Origin: Acinetobacter baumannii
Lineage (GTDB): Bacteria > Pseudomonadota > Gammaproteobacteria > Pseudomonadales > Moraxellaceae
Length of the DNA stretch: 64,000 bases
Reading direction: 5' to 3'
NCBI RefSeq assembly: GCF_016508585.1
Contig: NZ_JADVOP010000023.1
Coordinates: 1-64,000, forward strand
Made by a program: the position numbers and the translations under genes. The notes below the pieces were generated by a model. That model ran no database searches and was not told the origin of the DNA. It was given only the letters and a program-made list of their open reading frames with translations. Every line of letters begins with the position of its first letter. Position 1 is the stretch's first letter. Of the stretch, positions 10,789 to 25,450 are shown piece after piece.

Positions 10789-11700
10789 TCATGCGGATTC
10801 TTTTAAAAAAGAACGAATTTCTTGACTAAACTTGACTGGTTCTGTGATGAGTGGGGTATGTCCAGAACGTTTAAAAATAATATTCTTCGCATTGGCTAGG
10901 CGATTGGAAATTTGTTTTTGTCCTTCAGCTGGATAAAGTGAGGACTTTTCACCAATGAAAAAGGTGGTAGGACAAGCCAATTGAGCAATGGCATCCCGGT
11001 AATCTTCATTATGATGGAGATAATTGTCGATATACCAAGTTAAATAGTCCATACGACGGATTGGCAAGAGGTGTTTTTGCAGTTGCGGATGTTTTAAGGC
11101 TAAATTAAACATAAATGGACTTAATTTGTTACTGCCTTGAATCTTAATGAAGTTCAGCCAAATTTGAATCAGTTCTGTTCGAGGTTCAAGTGGCAATTCA
11201 TCGACAAAACGATAGTCGGAATACTGATGTAAAAAGTCTGAAAAATCTTTGAGTAATCGCTTTATTTTAAAATATTTTTTCCCAAATAAACCAAATTCCC
11301 AAGTCTCGTCTGTTGGAATTTTAGGGGTTTGATCAATATGTAAATAGGCTTTCAATTTGCTGGCTAAATTCCCATACTGCATGCCATGCATTGCTGTGGT
11401 GGCACCCATGGAATACCCCATGAGAATAAAATGATTTAAATTCAGTTGCTCAATTAAACTTTCCAGGTCACGCCAGTGATTGGATATCGCATCAATATCC
11501 TGTGGAATATTACAGGTTCTTGAACCACCAAAACCGCGCCAGTCGGGAATATAAAATTTGTATTGTTTGATGTTGGGCAATAAGAAAGGGAGCCATTGCC
11601 AGCTATGCATGCCTAAACCTGACAAAACAAGTACAGGTTCACCTTGACCAATTTCACGGACAAATAATTTTTCGCCATCAGGCATTGTATAATGTGGCAT
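10789..11700 (-). CDS. Alpha/beta hydrolase
   Basis: A 303-residue single-domain alpha/beta hydrolase. The oxyanion-hole region is SGLGMHSWQW near residue 28, the nucleophile elbow is GYSMGA with Ser97, and the likely catalytic His is in RSGHTPLI near the C terminus. There is no signal peptide. The gene lies directly behind a PadR-type regulator on the same strand, so it is probably controlled by it. The substrate is unknown; esterases, lactonases and C-C hydrolases share this fold. Confidence 0.8.
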   Translation of the reverse strand: MPHYTMPDGEKLFVREIGQGEPVLVLSGLGMHSWQWLPFLLPNIKQYKFYIPDWRGFGGSRTCNIPQDIDAISNHWRDLESLIEQLNLNHFILMGYSMGATTAMHGMQYGNLASKLKAYLHIDQTPKIPTDETWEFGLFGKKYFKIKRLLKDFSDFLHQYSDYRFVDELPLEPRTELIQIWLNFIKIQGSNKLSPFMFNLALKHPQLQKHLLPIRRMDYLTWYIDNYLHHNEDYRDAIAQLACPTTFFIGEKSSLYPAEGQKQISNRLANAKNIIFKRSGHTPLITEPVKFSQEIRSFLKESA

Positions 11701-11708
11701 GCATATTC

Positions 11709-12260
11709 CTACGGATTGTCTTTATTCTCAAATGCTTTTAATTGTGGAATCACTTCATTGAGCCAGTTGATCCAACCAGTTTCCAAATCTATTCCCAATT
11801 GTAAAATCATTTTATGGATATATAAAGTACGATCAAGTGTCTCAGTGTGTTCAAAATCTTTGGAAAAGATTTGAAGATAGAGTTTTAGGTTTTCTTGATG
11901 CAATTTTAAATGACGTTCTAATTCAGGTAAAACAGTATTTCCACCAAATTGTGCTTCAGCACGTAAACGTACCATCAGTTCTTCACGGAGTTGAGCAGGT
12001 TGCCCTTGCTTGACCATCCAGTCCGCCAGTTCAACGCGCCCTAGTTGTTCAACCTGATAGGTTTTTTTACGACCTTGATCCGCTTGGTCTTCTAGAGTCG
12101 AAATCCAGCCCTTTTTTTGCATGCCATTGAGTTCACGATAAATTTGCTGATGGGTTGCATTCCAAAAGAATCCCATCGATCGGTCGAAACGTCGTGCCAA
12201 CTCAAAACCTGTGCTTGGTTTTTCAATCAGACTGGTCAATAAAACATGGGCTAATGACAT
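11709..12260 (-). CDS. PadR-family transcriptional regulator
   Basis: The N-terminal half is a PadR winged helix (MSLAHVLLTSLIEKPSTGFELARRFD ... QIYRELNGMQKKGWI) and the C-terminal half is a helical Vir_act_alpha_C-like dimerisation domain, 183 residues in all from this start. The frame also opens at 12308, but that ATG lies inside a perfect 16-bp palindrome that is probably the operator, so 12260 is the better start although its ribosome-binding site is weak. It lies eight bases upstream of the hydrolase gene and diverges from fadH. PadR proteins are mostly repressors relieved by small phenolic or other ligands. Confidence 0.82.
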   Translation of the reverse strand: MSLAHVLLTSLIEKPSTGFELARRFDRSMGFFWNATHQQIYRELNGMQKKGWISTLEDQADQGRKKTYQVEQLGRVELADWMVKQGQPAQLREELMVRLRAEAQFGGNTVLPELERHLKLHQENLKLYLQIFSKDFEHTETLDRTLYIHKMILQLGIDLETGWINWLNEVIPQLKAFENKDNP

Positions 12261-12299
12261 TGTGTAATATGAGATCAATAAAATAAATATAAAGTCATT

Positions 12300-12315
12300 A
12301 TGCAACATGTTGCAT
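12300..12315. promoter_or_regulatory. Putative PadR operator, site 1
   Basis: ATGCAACATGTTGCAT is a perfect 16-bp palindrome just upstream of the PadR gene. A near copy lies 49 bp away. Self-control by the PadR protein is inferred from position and from the known liking of this family for ATGCAA/TTGCAT-type dyads. Confidence 0.65.
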
Positions 12316-12348
12316 AAAAATCAAATCTCGATTATAAATAGTCAAACT

Positions 12349-12364
12349 ATGCAACTTGTTGCAT
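12349..12364. promoter_or_regulatory. Putative PadR operator, site 2
   Basis: ATGCAACTTGTTGCAT differs from site 1 by one central base and keeps both arms intact. It lies in the fadH promoter region, so one regulator could control both divergent units. Confidence 0.65.
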
Positions 12365-12398
12365 TAAAAAATATTAGACTTTTTCATCAGATTGATAG

Positions 12399-14450
<2,052 letters not shown>

Positions 14451-14471
14451 TCCAACTTAAAAATTAGTCAA

Positions 14472-14518
14472 AATCCTCTCTTGATCAAGCGGTTTTTGAA
14501 ACCGTTCTAGAGAGGATT
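14472..14518 (+). terminator. Long hairpin after fadH
   Basis: AATCCTCTC and GAGAGGATT pair across an inner CGGTTT/AAACCG hairpin, making a two-part stem of 47 bases. There is no clear U-run behind it, so it could be a terminator or an mRNA-end structure ahead of the next gene. Confidence 0.5.
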
Positions 14519-14537
14519 ATATTCAGGATGAAAAAAA

Positions 14538-14948
14538 ATGAGTTTTACACAAACCAAATCGGCAATTCAAAAATGGCATCATATGCTTGAAAGTCGTGAT
14601 ATGAGTATATTAAATGAATTACTTGCGGATGAAGTGGTATTTCGCTCACCTGTGGCTTATCACCCTTATGAAGGAAAGCAAGTTGTAAATTTCATTTTAA
14701 CGAATGTGATCCAAATTTTTGAGAATTTTACTTATCATCGTGAGTTTTATACGGAGAATGAACAAAGTGTTGTTCTGGAATTTTCAGCCAATGTCGGTGA
14801 GAAAAGGTTAAAAGGGATTGATATGATTCGTTTTAATGAGGATGGGAAAATCATAGATTTTGAAGTGATGATTCGACCAAAAAGCGGATTGGAGGCTTTG
14901 GCTGCTCAAATGGGGCAACGTATGGCTGCATTTATACCGCAAGCATAA
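14538..14948 (+). CDS. SnoaL-like / NTF2-fold protein
   Basis: A 136-residue protein with the pattern of the SnoaL-like polyketide-cyclase or NTF2 fold: an N-terminal helix pair (AIQKWHHMLESRDMSILNELLADEVVFRSP) and strands ending in GKIIDFEVMIRP. Many such proteins are small hydrolases or isomerases, others only bind ligands. It follows fadH by 87 bases with the hairpin between them. AGGATG precedes the start. The role is unknown. Confidence 0.7.
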   Translation: MSFTQTKSAIQKWHHMLESRDMSILNELLADEVVFRSPVAYHPYEGKQVVNFILTNVIQIFENFTYHREFYTENEQSVVLEFSANVGEKRLKGIDMIRFNEDGKIIDFEVMIRPKSGLEALAAQMGQRMAAFIPQA

Positions 14949-15023
14949 TAGTATAAATAAATCGAGGGGGCTTGACTCCCTTATTTTCAATATGATTGTC
15001 ATCAATACCAATTGAGGTGGAAA

Positions 15024-16121
15024 ATGTCTGTACTGCATAAGTTTACTGAGATTACCCAAGGTTTATTAGATCAAGTGACAGGTGCTGAACAGCCAAAGCT
15101 GTATTTTAATCAGCATGGAAAAATGTCTGAAATCTTAGAGAAGCTACCTCAATTACAAGATAAGTATCGTCCAACACTGTGGCTAACCAATACGCATGCA
15201 CATCTTTTATATTTTGATTTAATCAAAAAGAAGACCGTTAAGCTGCAATATGATCGAATTGATCAAATCACCATGCAAGATGGGGGAATTACTGCAATCG
15301 CATGGTATGGCTATGATTTACCAAAAAATACCCCCACAATTGTGATCATGCATACCATTACTGGAACGCCAGAGAGCATGCGTGAATTGGTTAAAGATTT
15401 ACATGAGTATACAGGCTGGCGAATTGCACTATGTTTACGCCGTGGGCATGCAGGTTTGCCAATGCCTGTTCCATTGATGTCAATTTTTGGTTCAACATCC
15501 GATTTAAAAGAGCAATTGGCGTATATACAGGATTTATTTCCACAGACTGAGTTATATGCAGTGGGATCATCGGCAGGCACGGGATTGTTGGTACGTTATC
15601 TGGGTGAGCAAGGTCTTGACACACCTTTTAGAGCAGCATTTGCAATGTGTCCGGGATACGATACTGAAATTGGGTTTGAAAATGTACATCCTTTTTATAC
15701 CAAGGTGATGACCAAAAAACTGTTTAAAGCATTTATCACGCCTTATGCGCAAACATGGACACCAGTACATTCAGTACAAAATGTATTGAAAACAAAAACC
15801 TTACAAGAGTTTCAGAGTGAATATTTTGAAATGGCGGGTTTTTCAGATTATGACAGTTATTCAAAAGCCACCAATCCTATCTATGTTTTTGAAAATGTCA
15901 AAATTCCATTAATGATTTTGAATGCAGAAGATGATCCTGTGTGTTCAATTAAAAACTTGGAACCCTATAAAGAAACCATTCAGAATATGGAGAATGTGGT
16001 GGTGGTGACAACCAAAAAGGGGAGTCATTGCGGTTTCTATGAGGGCTTGAATACCAAATCTTGGGCTTCACGTTTAATGGCAGACTTTTTAAAACAGTAT
16101 TCAGTACAGTCAGTCCGTTGA
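15024..16121 (+). CDS. Alpha/beta hydrolase, YheT/ABHD3-like
   Basis: A 365-residue hydrolase. After an N-terminal region of about 95 residues comes the hydrolase core with PTIVIMHTITGTPES, the arginine-rich LRRGHAG segment typical of the YheT/EMB8 group, the nucleophile elbow GSSAGTG (Ser183) and a C-terminal GSHCGFYEG with the likely catalytic His. Family members act as esterases or phospholipases. The frame opens at 15012, but GAGGTGG precedes the ATG at 15024. There is no signal peptide, so it is probably cytosolic or membrane-associated. Confidence 0.75.
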   Translation: MSVLHKFTEITQGLLDQVTGAEQPKLYFNQHGKMSEILEKLPQLQDKYRPTLWLTNTHAHLLYFDLIKKKTVKLQYDRIDQITMQDGGITAIAWYGYDLPKNTPTIVIMHTITGTPESMRELVKDLHEYTGWRIALCLRRGHAGLPMPVPLMSIFGSTSDLKEQLAYIQDLFPQTELYAVGSSAGTGLLVRYLGEQGLDTPFRAAFAMCPGYDTEIGFENVHPFYTKVMTKKLFKAFITPYAQTWTPVHSVQNVLKTKTLQEFQSEYFEMAGFSDYDSYSKATNPIYVFENVKIPLMILNAEDDPVCSIKNLEPYKETIQNMENVVVVTTKKGSHCGFYEGLNTKSWASRLMADFLKQYSVQSVR

Positions 16122-16186
16122 AAAACCATACTGTAAAATATCTTTTCTCTTAATCACTTAAATGAATGCGATCAATATATGGTTCG

Positions 16187-16380
16187 ATGATCTAAAGCTT
16201 GCACTGCCACGCTTTAGATCTAAAGTTTAAATCGTTTTGCGCAGGCGATGATAACTCGCTTTTCAGAGATGAAAAGTGACAAAAATCTTTCGTTGAGCGA
16301 GGGGCACATCCTATACCCCCGTTCAACATGACGACATCCATGTCGCCTCACGATAGCACCACCTATGATTCAAAATAGTA
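16187..16380. repeat. Degenerate dispersed repeat with hairpins, copy A
   Basis: The gene-free stretch after the hydrolase gene holds a run of hairpins: GATCTAAAGC/GCTTTAGATC (16189-16220), CTTTTCA/TGAAAAG near 16260 and CGACA-TCCA-TGTCG (16332-16345). Bases 16187-16250 align without gaps to 32465-32528, about 47 of 64 identical by my count. Both copies are intergenic. It resembles a small palindromic interspersed element. The boundaries are approximate. Confidence 0.6.
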
Positions 16381-16519
16381 AAATAAATGAATCCTCAAAA
16401 TCTTCTAAAAGCATAAGGTTCATTGGATATGAATGATGTATCTAAAGCACTTGTATGAATAATTAGGTGGTTTTACCGTATCTTAATATTATGTTTGCTA
16501 TGAAGATTATAAGTATCAA

Positions 16520-16547
16520 AAAACCAGTCATGAATGACTGGTTTTTT
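16520..16547 (-). terminator. Terminator after the Ala/Thr/Glu-rich lipoprotein gene
   Basis: AACCAGTCAT and its complement around GACTGGTT form a strong hairpin flanked by A- and T-runs on both sides. It can stop transcription from the minus-strand lipoprotein gene. Confidence 0.75.
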
Positions 16548-16583
16548 GGTTAAAACATTATTTCTGTGCAGAAAAGTTGTGTT

Positions 16584-17057
16584 TTAGTTTTTCAACGCAG
16601 GTGTAGCAGCAGCGATTGCAGCAGCAACTGCATCATCTTCAGATTGTGCCGTGCCAGCACTTGCTTTCGGTGCAGTCTGAGTCTTTGGCGCTGTTTGAGC
16701 AGTTTCATTTCTTACTGCTTCTGCTTTTGCAGGTTTAGCTTCTGTTGCAGCAGGTTTATTTTCAGTTGCCTGAGTCGCCTGTGTTGTTGCAAGCGCTTCA
16801 TGTGTTGGCTCACGACGAATTTCTGTAGTCGTATTCGCTGTTTCAGTGCGTTCAACTTCAACATGTGCAGGAATTTCGGCTTGTTGAGTATTTTGTTCAG
16901 CGCTCGGCAAGCTTTCAAACTGAGCTGGTTCAGATGTTGCTGTTTGAGCAGTTTCAACTTTCTCTTGCTCAGTCTCTTTCGGCTCTTCTTTTTTTACACA
17001 AGCAGATACAAGTAGTGCTGTCGCAATTGCGCCACAAATTAAAAGTTTCTTATTCAT
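16584..17057 (-). CDS. Low-complexity lipoprotein
   Basis: The 157-residue product starts with a lipoprotein signal, MNKKLLICGAIATALLVSAC, giving a predicted lipidated Cys20. The rest is a disordered-looking stretch rich in Ala, Thr, Glu, Gln and Pro with no recognisable domain, like a tether or linker in the periplasm. It has its own strong terminator and lies divergent from pyrG. The composition makes homology searches unreliable. No function can be given. Confidence 0.7.
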   Translation of the reverse strand: MNKKLLICGAIATALLVSACVKKEEPKETEQEKVETAQTATSEPAQFESLPSAEQNTQQAEIPAHVEVERTETANTTTEIRREPTHEALATTQATQATENKPAATEAKPAKAEAVRNETAQTAPKTQTAPKASAGTAQSEDDAVAAAIAAATPALKN

Positions 17058-17202
17058 AATTACTCAAAACAAAACAGATTAGAGAGATGTTACCTAGTAT
17101 AACAGTAAAATGATATTTAAAAATCACCTTATCAAGTGCTAATTTTTTATTGGAAATGCTGATAGAATAGCCAATTGTTTATTGTTCTATGAATTGATGT
17201 GA

Positions 17203-18927
<1,725 letters not shown>

Positions 18928-18954
18928 GTGTGTAAAACAAACTAGGAAGTTTAA

Positions 18955-19812
<858 letters not shown>

Positions 19813-19839
19813 TGCCCTTAAACAGCATCTTATTTTTAA

Positions 19840-21147
<1,308 letters not shown>

Positions 21148-21157
21148 TCTCTTTGAA

Positions 21158-21544
21158 ATGTTAGAAGTCTTTAAAACAACTTCAAGTAAAGTGATTGCAG
21201 TACTGGCGATTTTAATCGTTGCAGTATTGCAATATCGCTTCTGGTTTGGTGAGGGAGGTCATTTTCCTCACCAGGCTTTAGTGCAGCAAATTGAACAGCA
21301 AGCTGAAGTCAATGCTGATCTAAAAGAACGTAACCGTATCCTTGCTGCTGAAGTGTATGATTTGAAAAATGGTTCCGAAGCCATAGAAGAACATGCACGC
21401 TTAGACCTCGGTCTAGTGAAGCCACATGAAACATTTGTACAAATGAGTACCATCAGTACCCATTACAAGCAGATTTATACAGATCCAAATGCAGACTTAA
21501 GAACCAATGAAGACGAAAACGAACCTGTGCCAGACCAACCGTAA
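21158..21544 (+). CDS. ftsB: Cell division protein FtsB
   Basis: A 128-residue bitopic membrane protein. One membrane helix lies at about residues 13-30 (VIAVLAILIVAVLQYRFWFG), followed by a coiled coil (QIEQQAEVNADLKERNRILAAEVYDLKNG) and the conserved EEHARLDLGLVKPHETFVQ. FtsB joins FtsL and FtsQ in the divisome. The C-terminal tail is some 25 residues longer than in E. coli FtsB. It starts 10 bases after eno and overlaps ispD by 38 bases. Confidence 0.92.
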   Translation: MLEVFKTTSSKVIAVLAILIVAVLQYRFWFGEGGHFPHQALVQQIEQQAEVNADLKERNRILAAEVYDLKNGSEAIEEHARLDLGLVKPHETFVQMSTISTHYKQIYTDPNADLRTNEDENEPVPDQP

Positions 21545-22232
21545 AATTTGGGCAATTGTCCCTGCTGCTGGCTCAGGTCGTCGTTTTTCAAAAACACAAC
21601 TCAAGCAATATCAAATAATTCAAGATAAAACCGTCTTAGAGCATACAATTGACCGTTTGAATGCATTGCCACTTGCAGGTTATGTACTTGCAATTGGTGA
21701 GCAAGACCATTATGCCAAAACCCTGGCTCTAAAAAATAAACATTTAAGTCATTTTTGTTTAGGTGGCAACGAGCGTGTTGACTCCGTATTGAATGCTTTA
21801 ATGTATTTAGAACAGTTTGCGCAGGCAGATGATTTTGTATTTGTACATGATGCGGCACGTCCATGTGTGACACCTGAGTGTCTTGTTGATCTATTCAATA
21901 CAGCGCTCCATTCGAATAGCAATGCGATTCTTGCGATTCCAGTAAGAGATACTTTAAAGTTTGTTGATCAGCAACAAAAAATTGTCAAAACAGTGAGCCG
22001 TGATCAATTATGGCAAGCACAAACACCTCAAATATCCACTTTTTCAATCTTAAAAACTGCCATTGAAAAAGCACTGGAAGATGGGGTCTTGATTACAGAT
22101 GAGGCGAGTGCTTTAGAACACAGTAATCAGATTGTCAAAGTCGTGATGGGGCGTTCAGATAATATTAAAATTACCTATCCTGACGATTTGGAGCTGGCAA
22201 ATTTAATTTTACAGTCGCAACAATCGCATTAA
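21507..22232 (+). CDS. ispD: 2-C-methyl-D-erythritol 4-phosphate cytidylyltransferase
   Basis: The 241-residue IspD makes CDP-methylerythritol in the MEP isoprenoid pathway. It has the nucleotide-binding start IWAIVPAAGSGRRF and the DAARPCVTPE and RDTLKFV motifs. The only usable upstream start in frame is the ATG at 21507, inside ftsB, so the two genes overlap by 38 bases. The next-step neighbour ispF, often adjacent, is about 25 kb away here. CTP for this reaction comes from PyrG, at the head of the same gene run. Confidence 0.95.
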   Translation: MKTKTNLCQTNRKIWAIVPAAGSGRRFSKTQLKQYQIIQDKTVLEHTIDRLNALPLAGYVLAIGEQDHYAKTLALKNKHLSHFCLGGNERVDSVLNALMYLEQFAQADDFVFVHDAARPCVTPECLVDLFNTALHSNSNAILAIPVRDTLKFVDQQQKIVKTVSRDQLWQAQTPQISTFSILKTAIEKALEDGVLITDEASALEHSNQIVKVVMGRSDNIKITYPDDLELANLILQSQQSH

Positions 22233-22335
22233 AAAAAACTGCGAAAATAAAAATTATTCTCAAAGGATAGATGTTCTCCTTGAATATTTATCTCTATAAT
22301 TTGGCTAGATTAAGCTAGGTTTAAGATTTGCATTT

Positions 22336-23472
22336 ATGACACCCTCGCCCCAGTATAAGTTTTTACGTCAGTCCGTTCGAGATGGTTTAAGTATTAATCA
22401 GAAAATGTCGCGGTGGGATAGATTGCACCTGGATCCTTGGCTATTGGGCTTGTTATTAATCAATATGGTTCTTGGTCTATTAATGGTCTACAGCGCTTCT
22501 TCTGAAGACATGACCATGGTGGTTCGCCAAGCTGTCAGTTTTAGTGTGGGCTTTGTTTTGCTGTTTATATGTGCACAAATCCCCCCAAAAGTTTATCAAG
22601 CGATTAGTCCGTGGTTTTATCTGTTTGCTATTTTTTTACTGATTTTGGTGTTGTTGATTGGTGATGTGCGCTTAGGTGCAAAACGTTGGCTAACCATCCC
22701 TGGAATTGGCAGCATGCAGCCCAGTGAATTTATGAAATTTGCCATGCCATTGATGATGGCATGGTATTTTTCACGTAATCCCTTGCCTCCGAAATTTAAA
22801 CATATCGTGGTGGCTCTAATCATTATGGTGGTGCCATTTGGGTTGGCACTGCTACAGCCTGACCTAGCCATAGGTATTGTCATTGGTGGGGTCTTTGCCT
22901 TATTCCTCAGTGGCATGTCATGGACTTTAATCATGGGTACTTTGGCTGCTTTAGCAATGGCTTTTCCCTTGATTTGGACATTTGTGCTGCAAGCCTATCA
23001 AAAGAAAAGAATCATGACTCTATTTGATCCCGAGTCAGATGCATTGGGCGCAGGATGGAATATCATCCAGTCTAAAATTGCAATTGGTTCAGGAGGAATG
23101 ACGGGTCGCGGATTCTTGGAAGGCACGCAATCCCAATTGGGGTATTTACCGGAACACCATACCGATTTTATCATGTCGACTTATGCAGAAGAATTTGGTT
23201 TTATCGGGGTATTTTTCTTATTTGCATTGTATACCGCAATGATTTTTAGATGCATGATCATCAGTTTAAACAGTTTCCATAATTATGGACGCCTTTTGGC
23301 TGGAACAATTGGCCTATCATTGTTTTTCTATGTTTTTGTGAACTCAGGAATGGTGAGTGGCATCTTACCTGTCACAGGTGATCCATTGCCATTGATGAGT
23401 TATGGTGGATCGGCTGTAATCGCATTGCTGGCAAGTTTTGGAATCGTAATGTCCATTCATACCCATCGATAA
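22336..23472 (+). CDS. rodA: Peptidoglycan glycosyltransferase RodA
   Basis: A 378-residue SEDS-family polytopic membrane protein with about ten membrane segments. It has PSEFMKF, the QPDLAIGIVIG segment with the catalytic-type Asp of SEDS proteins, GSGGMTGRGFLEGTQSQLGYLPEHHTDFI and the C-terminal PLPLMSYGGSA. RodA polymerises glycan strands for side-wall growth. Its usual partner PBP2 (mrdA) is not adjacent. A strong hairpin with a U-run follows the gene. Confidence 0.92.
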   Translation: MTPSPQYKFLRQSVRDGLSINQKMSRWDRLHLDPWLLGLLLINMVLGLLMVYSASSEDMTMVVRQAVSFSVGFVLLFICAQIPPKVYQAISPWFYLFAIFLLILVLLIGDVRLGAKRWLTIPGIGSMQPSEFMKFAMPLMMAWYFSRNPLPPKFKHIVVALIIMVVPFGLALLQPDLAIGIVIGGVFALFLSGMSWTLIMGTLAALAMAFPLIWTFVLQAYQKKRIMTLFDPESDALGAGWNIIQSKIAIGSGGMTGRGFLEGTQSQLGYLPEHHTDFIMSTYAEEFGFIGVFFLFALYTAMIFRCMIISLNSFHNYGRLLAGTIGLSLFFYVFVNSGMVSGILPVTGDPLPLMSYGGSAVIALLASFGIVMSIHTHR

Positions 23473-23499
23473 ATGCCTGGGGTGGATCGATTCTACAAC

Positions 23500-23536
23500 A
23501 CTCTCTGAATCGTCATGGATGAAGAGAGTTTTTTAT
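23500..23536 (+). terminator. Terminator after rodA
   Basis: ACTCTCT and AGAGAGT form a stem with a 16-base loop, followed at once by a run of Ts. Confidence 0.8.
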
Positions 23537-23870
23537 TGTGTTCCGATCGATCGGCAATCATGTTTGAAACTCAATGATCCGCAACGCAGTTAATCCATCG
23601 CAGAAACAATACCTCCCAAAACAATTATTGCCTCAGACAAATGCGGATGATGCTGCCTTTGAGCATATTTCATCAACAACTTTTGTGGAACTCATATTGA
23701 TTAAATATAAAAAACCATAATTCAGTAGTATATGTAATCTTAATCGTTCAATACGAATTGTGTGTTGCCAAATTCTGTCTAAGTGCTACATTAAAAGAGT
23801 GACAAAAAATAGCGTATAACACATCACGATAGATTATAAGACGATAGATTCGTATAAGGTTCGGTTCAGT
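23537..23870. other. Intergenic region before dadA
   Basis: About 330 bases with no supported gene. It holds a short palindrome around GATCGATC near 23545, and the AT-rich half nearest dadA probably holds its promoter. I could not place promoter elements with confidence. Confidence 0.4.
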
Positions 23871-25139
23871 ATGCATATCATCATTATGGGCGCAGGTGTT
23901 ATTGGAACAACATCGGCTTATTATTTAAAACAAGCAGGTCATGACGTGACTGTAATTGACCGACAACCCAATGTAGCACTGGAAACAAGTTTCGCAAATG
24001 CAGGGCAGATTTCACCAGGATATGCCTCACCATGGGCTGCTCCAGGCATTCCTTTAAAAGCATTTAAATGGATGTTTCAGCCCCATTCCCCCCTTGCCAT
24101 TAAACTGACAGGAGATATGTATCAGTATCAATGGATGGTTCGTATGTTGGCTGAATGCAATATCAATCGCTATCAAATCAATAAAGAACGAATGGTGCGA
24201 ATTTCAGAATACAGTCGTGATTGTTTGGATGAGCTGCGTGCGGAAACGAAAATTCATTTTGATGAACGTCAGTTGGGAACCCTGCAACTGTTTCGTAAAC
24301 AACAACAGTTGGATGTTGCTGGCAAAGATACAGAAGTCTTAAAGCATGAGGGTGTACCATTTGAATTATTGGATAGAGCTGGTGTGATCAAAGCTGAACC
24401 CGCTTTGGCACATGCTACAGTAGACTTTGTCGGCGGCTTGCGTTTACCCAACGATCAGACTGGCGACTGTCAAAAATTTACGACAGAGTTGGCTGAACTT
24501 GCTGCACAGCAAGGTGTAAATTTCCTTTTCAATACTGTAATTGAAAAAATTGAAAAAGATTCTGATCGGATTACAGCCATTCAACTTAAGGATGGCAGTA
24601 CATTGAAAGGTGATGTCTATGTGATGGCCTTGGGTAGTTATAGCCACGAAATGTTAAAACAGTTGGATATTGATGCACCTGTATATCCATTAAAAGGCTA
24701 TTCGATCACCACCAAGATTATTGATCCTGCATTATCACCGATTTCCACAATCTTAGATGAATCTTATAAGATTGCTTTAACCCGTTTTGATGACCGTATT
24801 CGAGTGGGAGGAATGGCCGAAATTAATGGTTTTGACCGCTCTTTAAAATCAAGCAGAGAAGATACCTTATTGATGGTGCTCCAGCAATTATTCCCTAACG
24901 CCAGTGATATTACAGATGCCCATTTCTGGACGGGACTAAGACCTGCAACTCCTGATGGTACGCCGATTGTCGGTAAAACCAAATATCAAAACCTATATAC
25001 CAATACTGGACATGGCACATTGGGCTGGACCATGTCCTGTGGCTCTGCAAAACTGCTCTCCGATATTATTTCAGGAACGACACCACAAATTGAATATGAT
25101 GACTTGAACGTGTTTAGGTATGAAAGTAGCAATGCTTAA
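23871..25139 (+). CDS. dadA: D-amino acid dehydrogenase, DadA
   Basis: A 422-residue FAD enzyme of the DadA group. The N-terminal dinucleotide motif is [27 protein letters not shown], followed by [22 protein letters not shown], which is highly typical of DadA, and C-terminal [17 protein letters not shown]. DadA oxidises D-alanine and other D-amino acids to 2-oxo acids at the membrane and passes electrons to quinones. No alanine racemase gene (dadX) lies beside it. A second, more distant family member follows 1.1 kb downstream. Confidence 0.9.
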   Translation: MHIIIMGAGVIGTTSAYYLKQAGHDVTVIDRQPNVALETSFANAGQISPGYASPWAAPGIPLKAFKWMFQPHSPLAIKLTGDMYQYQWMVRMLAECNINRYQINKERMVRISEYSRDCLDELRAETKIHFDERQLGTLQLFRKQQQLDVAGKDTEVLKHEGVPFELLDRAGVIKAEPALAHATVDFVGGLRLPNDQTGDCQKFTTELAELAAQQGVNFLFNTVIEKIEKDSDRITAIQLKDGSTLKGDVYVMALGSYSHEMLKQLDIDAPVYPLKGYSITTKIIDPALSPISTILDESYKIALTRFDDRIRVGGMAEINGFDRSLKSSREDTLLMVLQQLFPNASDITDAHFWTGLRPATPDGTPIVGKTKYQNLYTNTGHGTLGWTMSCGSAKLLSDIISGTTPQIEYDDLNVFRYESSNA

Positions 25140-25450
25140 ATTGCCTGTTTTAGGCTTTGTCGCTTGCATAAGACATATGGATTTAATGCATGGCTCAAGT
25201 GCCAATAGGCAATAGATAAATCGATACTGATGAAACGGTCGGATTATATAATCTCCAAAATCACAGTATGGGCAATATTCAGCAATGTACTTATGCCGAT
25301 GGACTTATTCAAAACTTAAATGAAGTGTTAAATACTATCTAAGGATTAAATTTTAGATTACAGTTGATCAACTTTACAGCCGGATCATGGGTAAAGTTGA
25401 ATAAAATCAAGTGTAATCAATAAATTTAATGAGAAACTATCGAGTAGAAA
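25140..25450. other. Intergenic region after dadA
   Basis: About 310 bases. A 24-codon frame from 25268 has no ribosome-binding site of note and matches nothing I know. The rest shows no clear feature. Confidence 0.35.

Noticed and set aside
16566-17059. Cys/Ser/Phe-rich frames on the plus strand opposite the lipoprotein gene
   Set aside because: They mirror the low-complexity codons of the lipoprotein gene and have no start signals.
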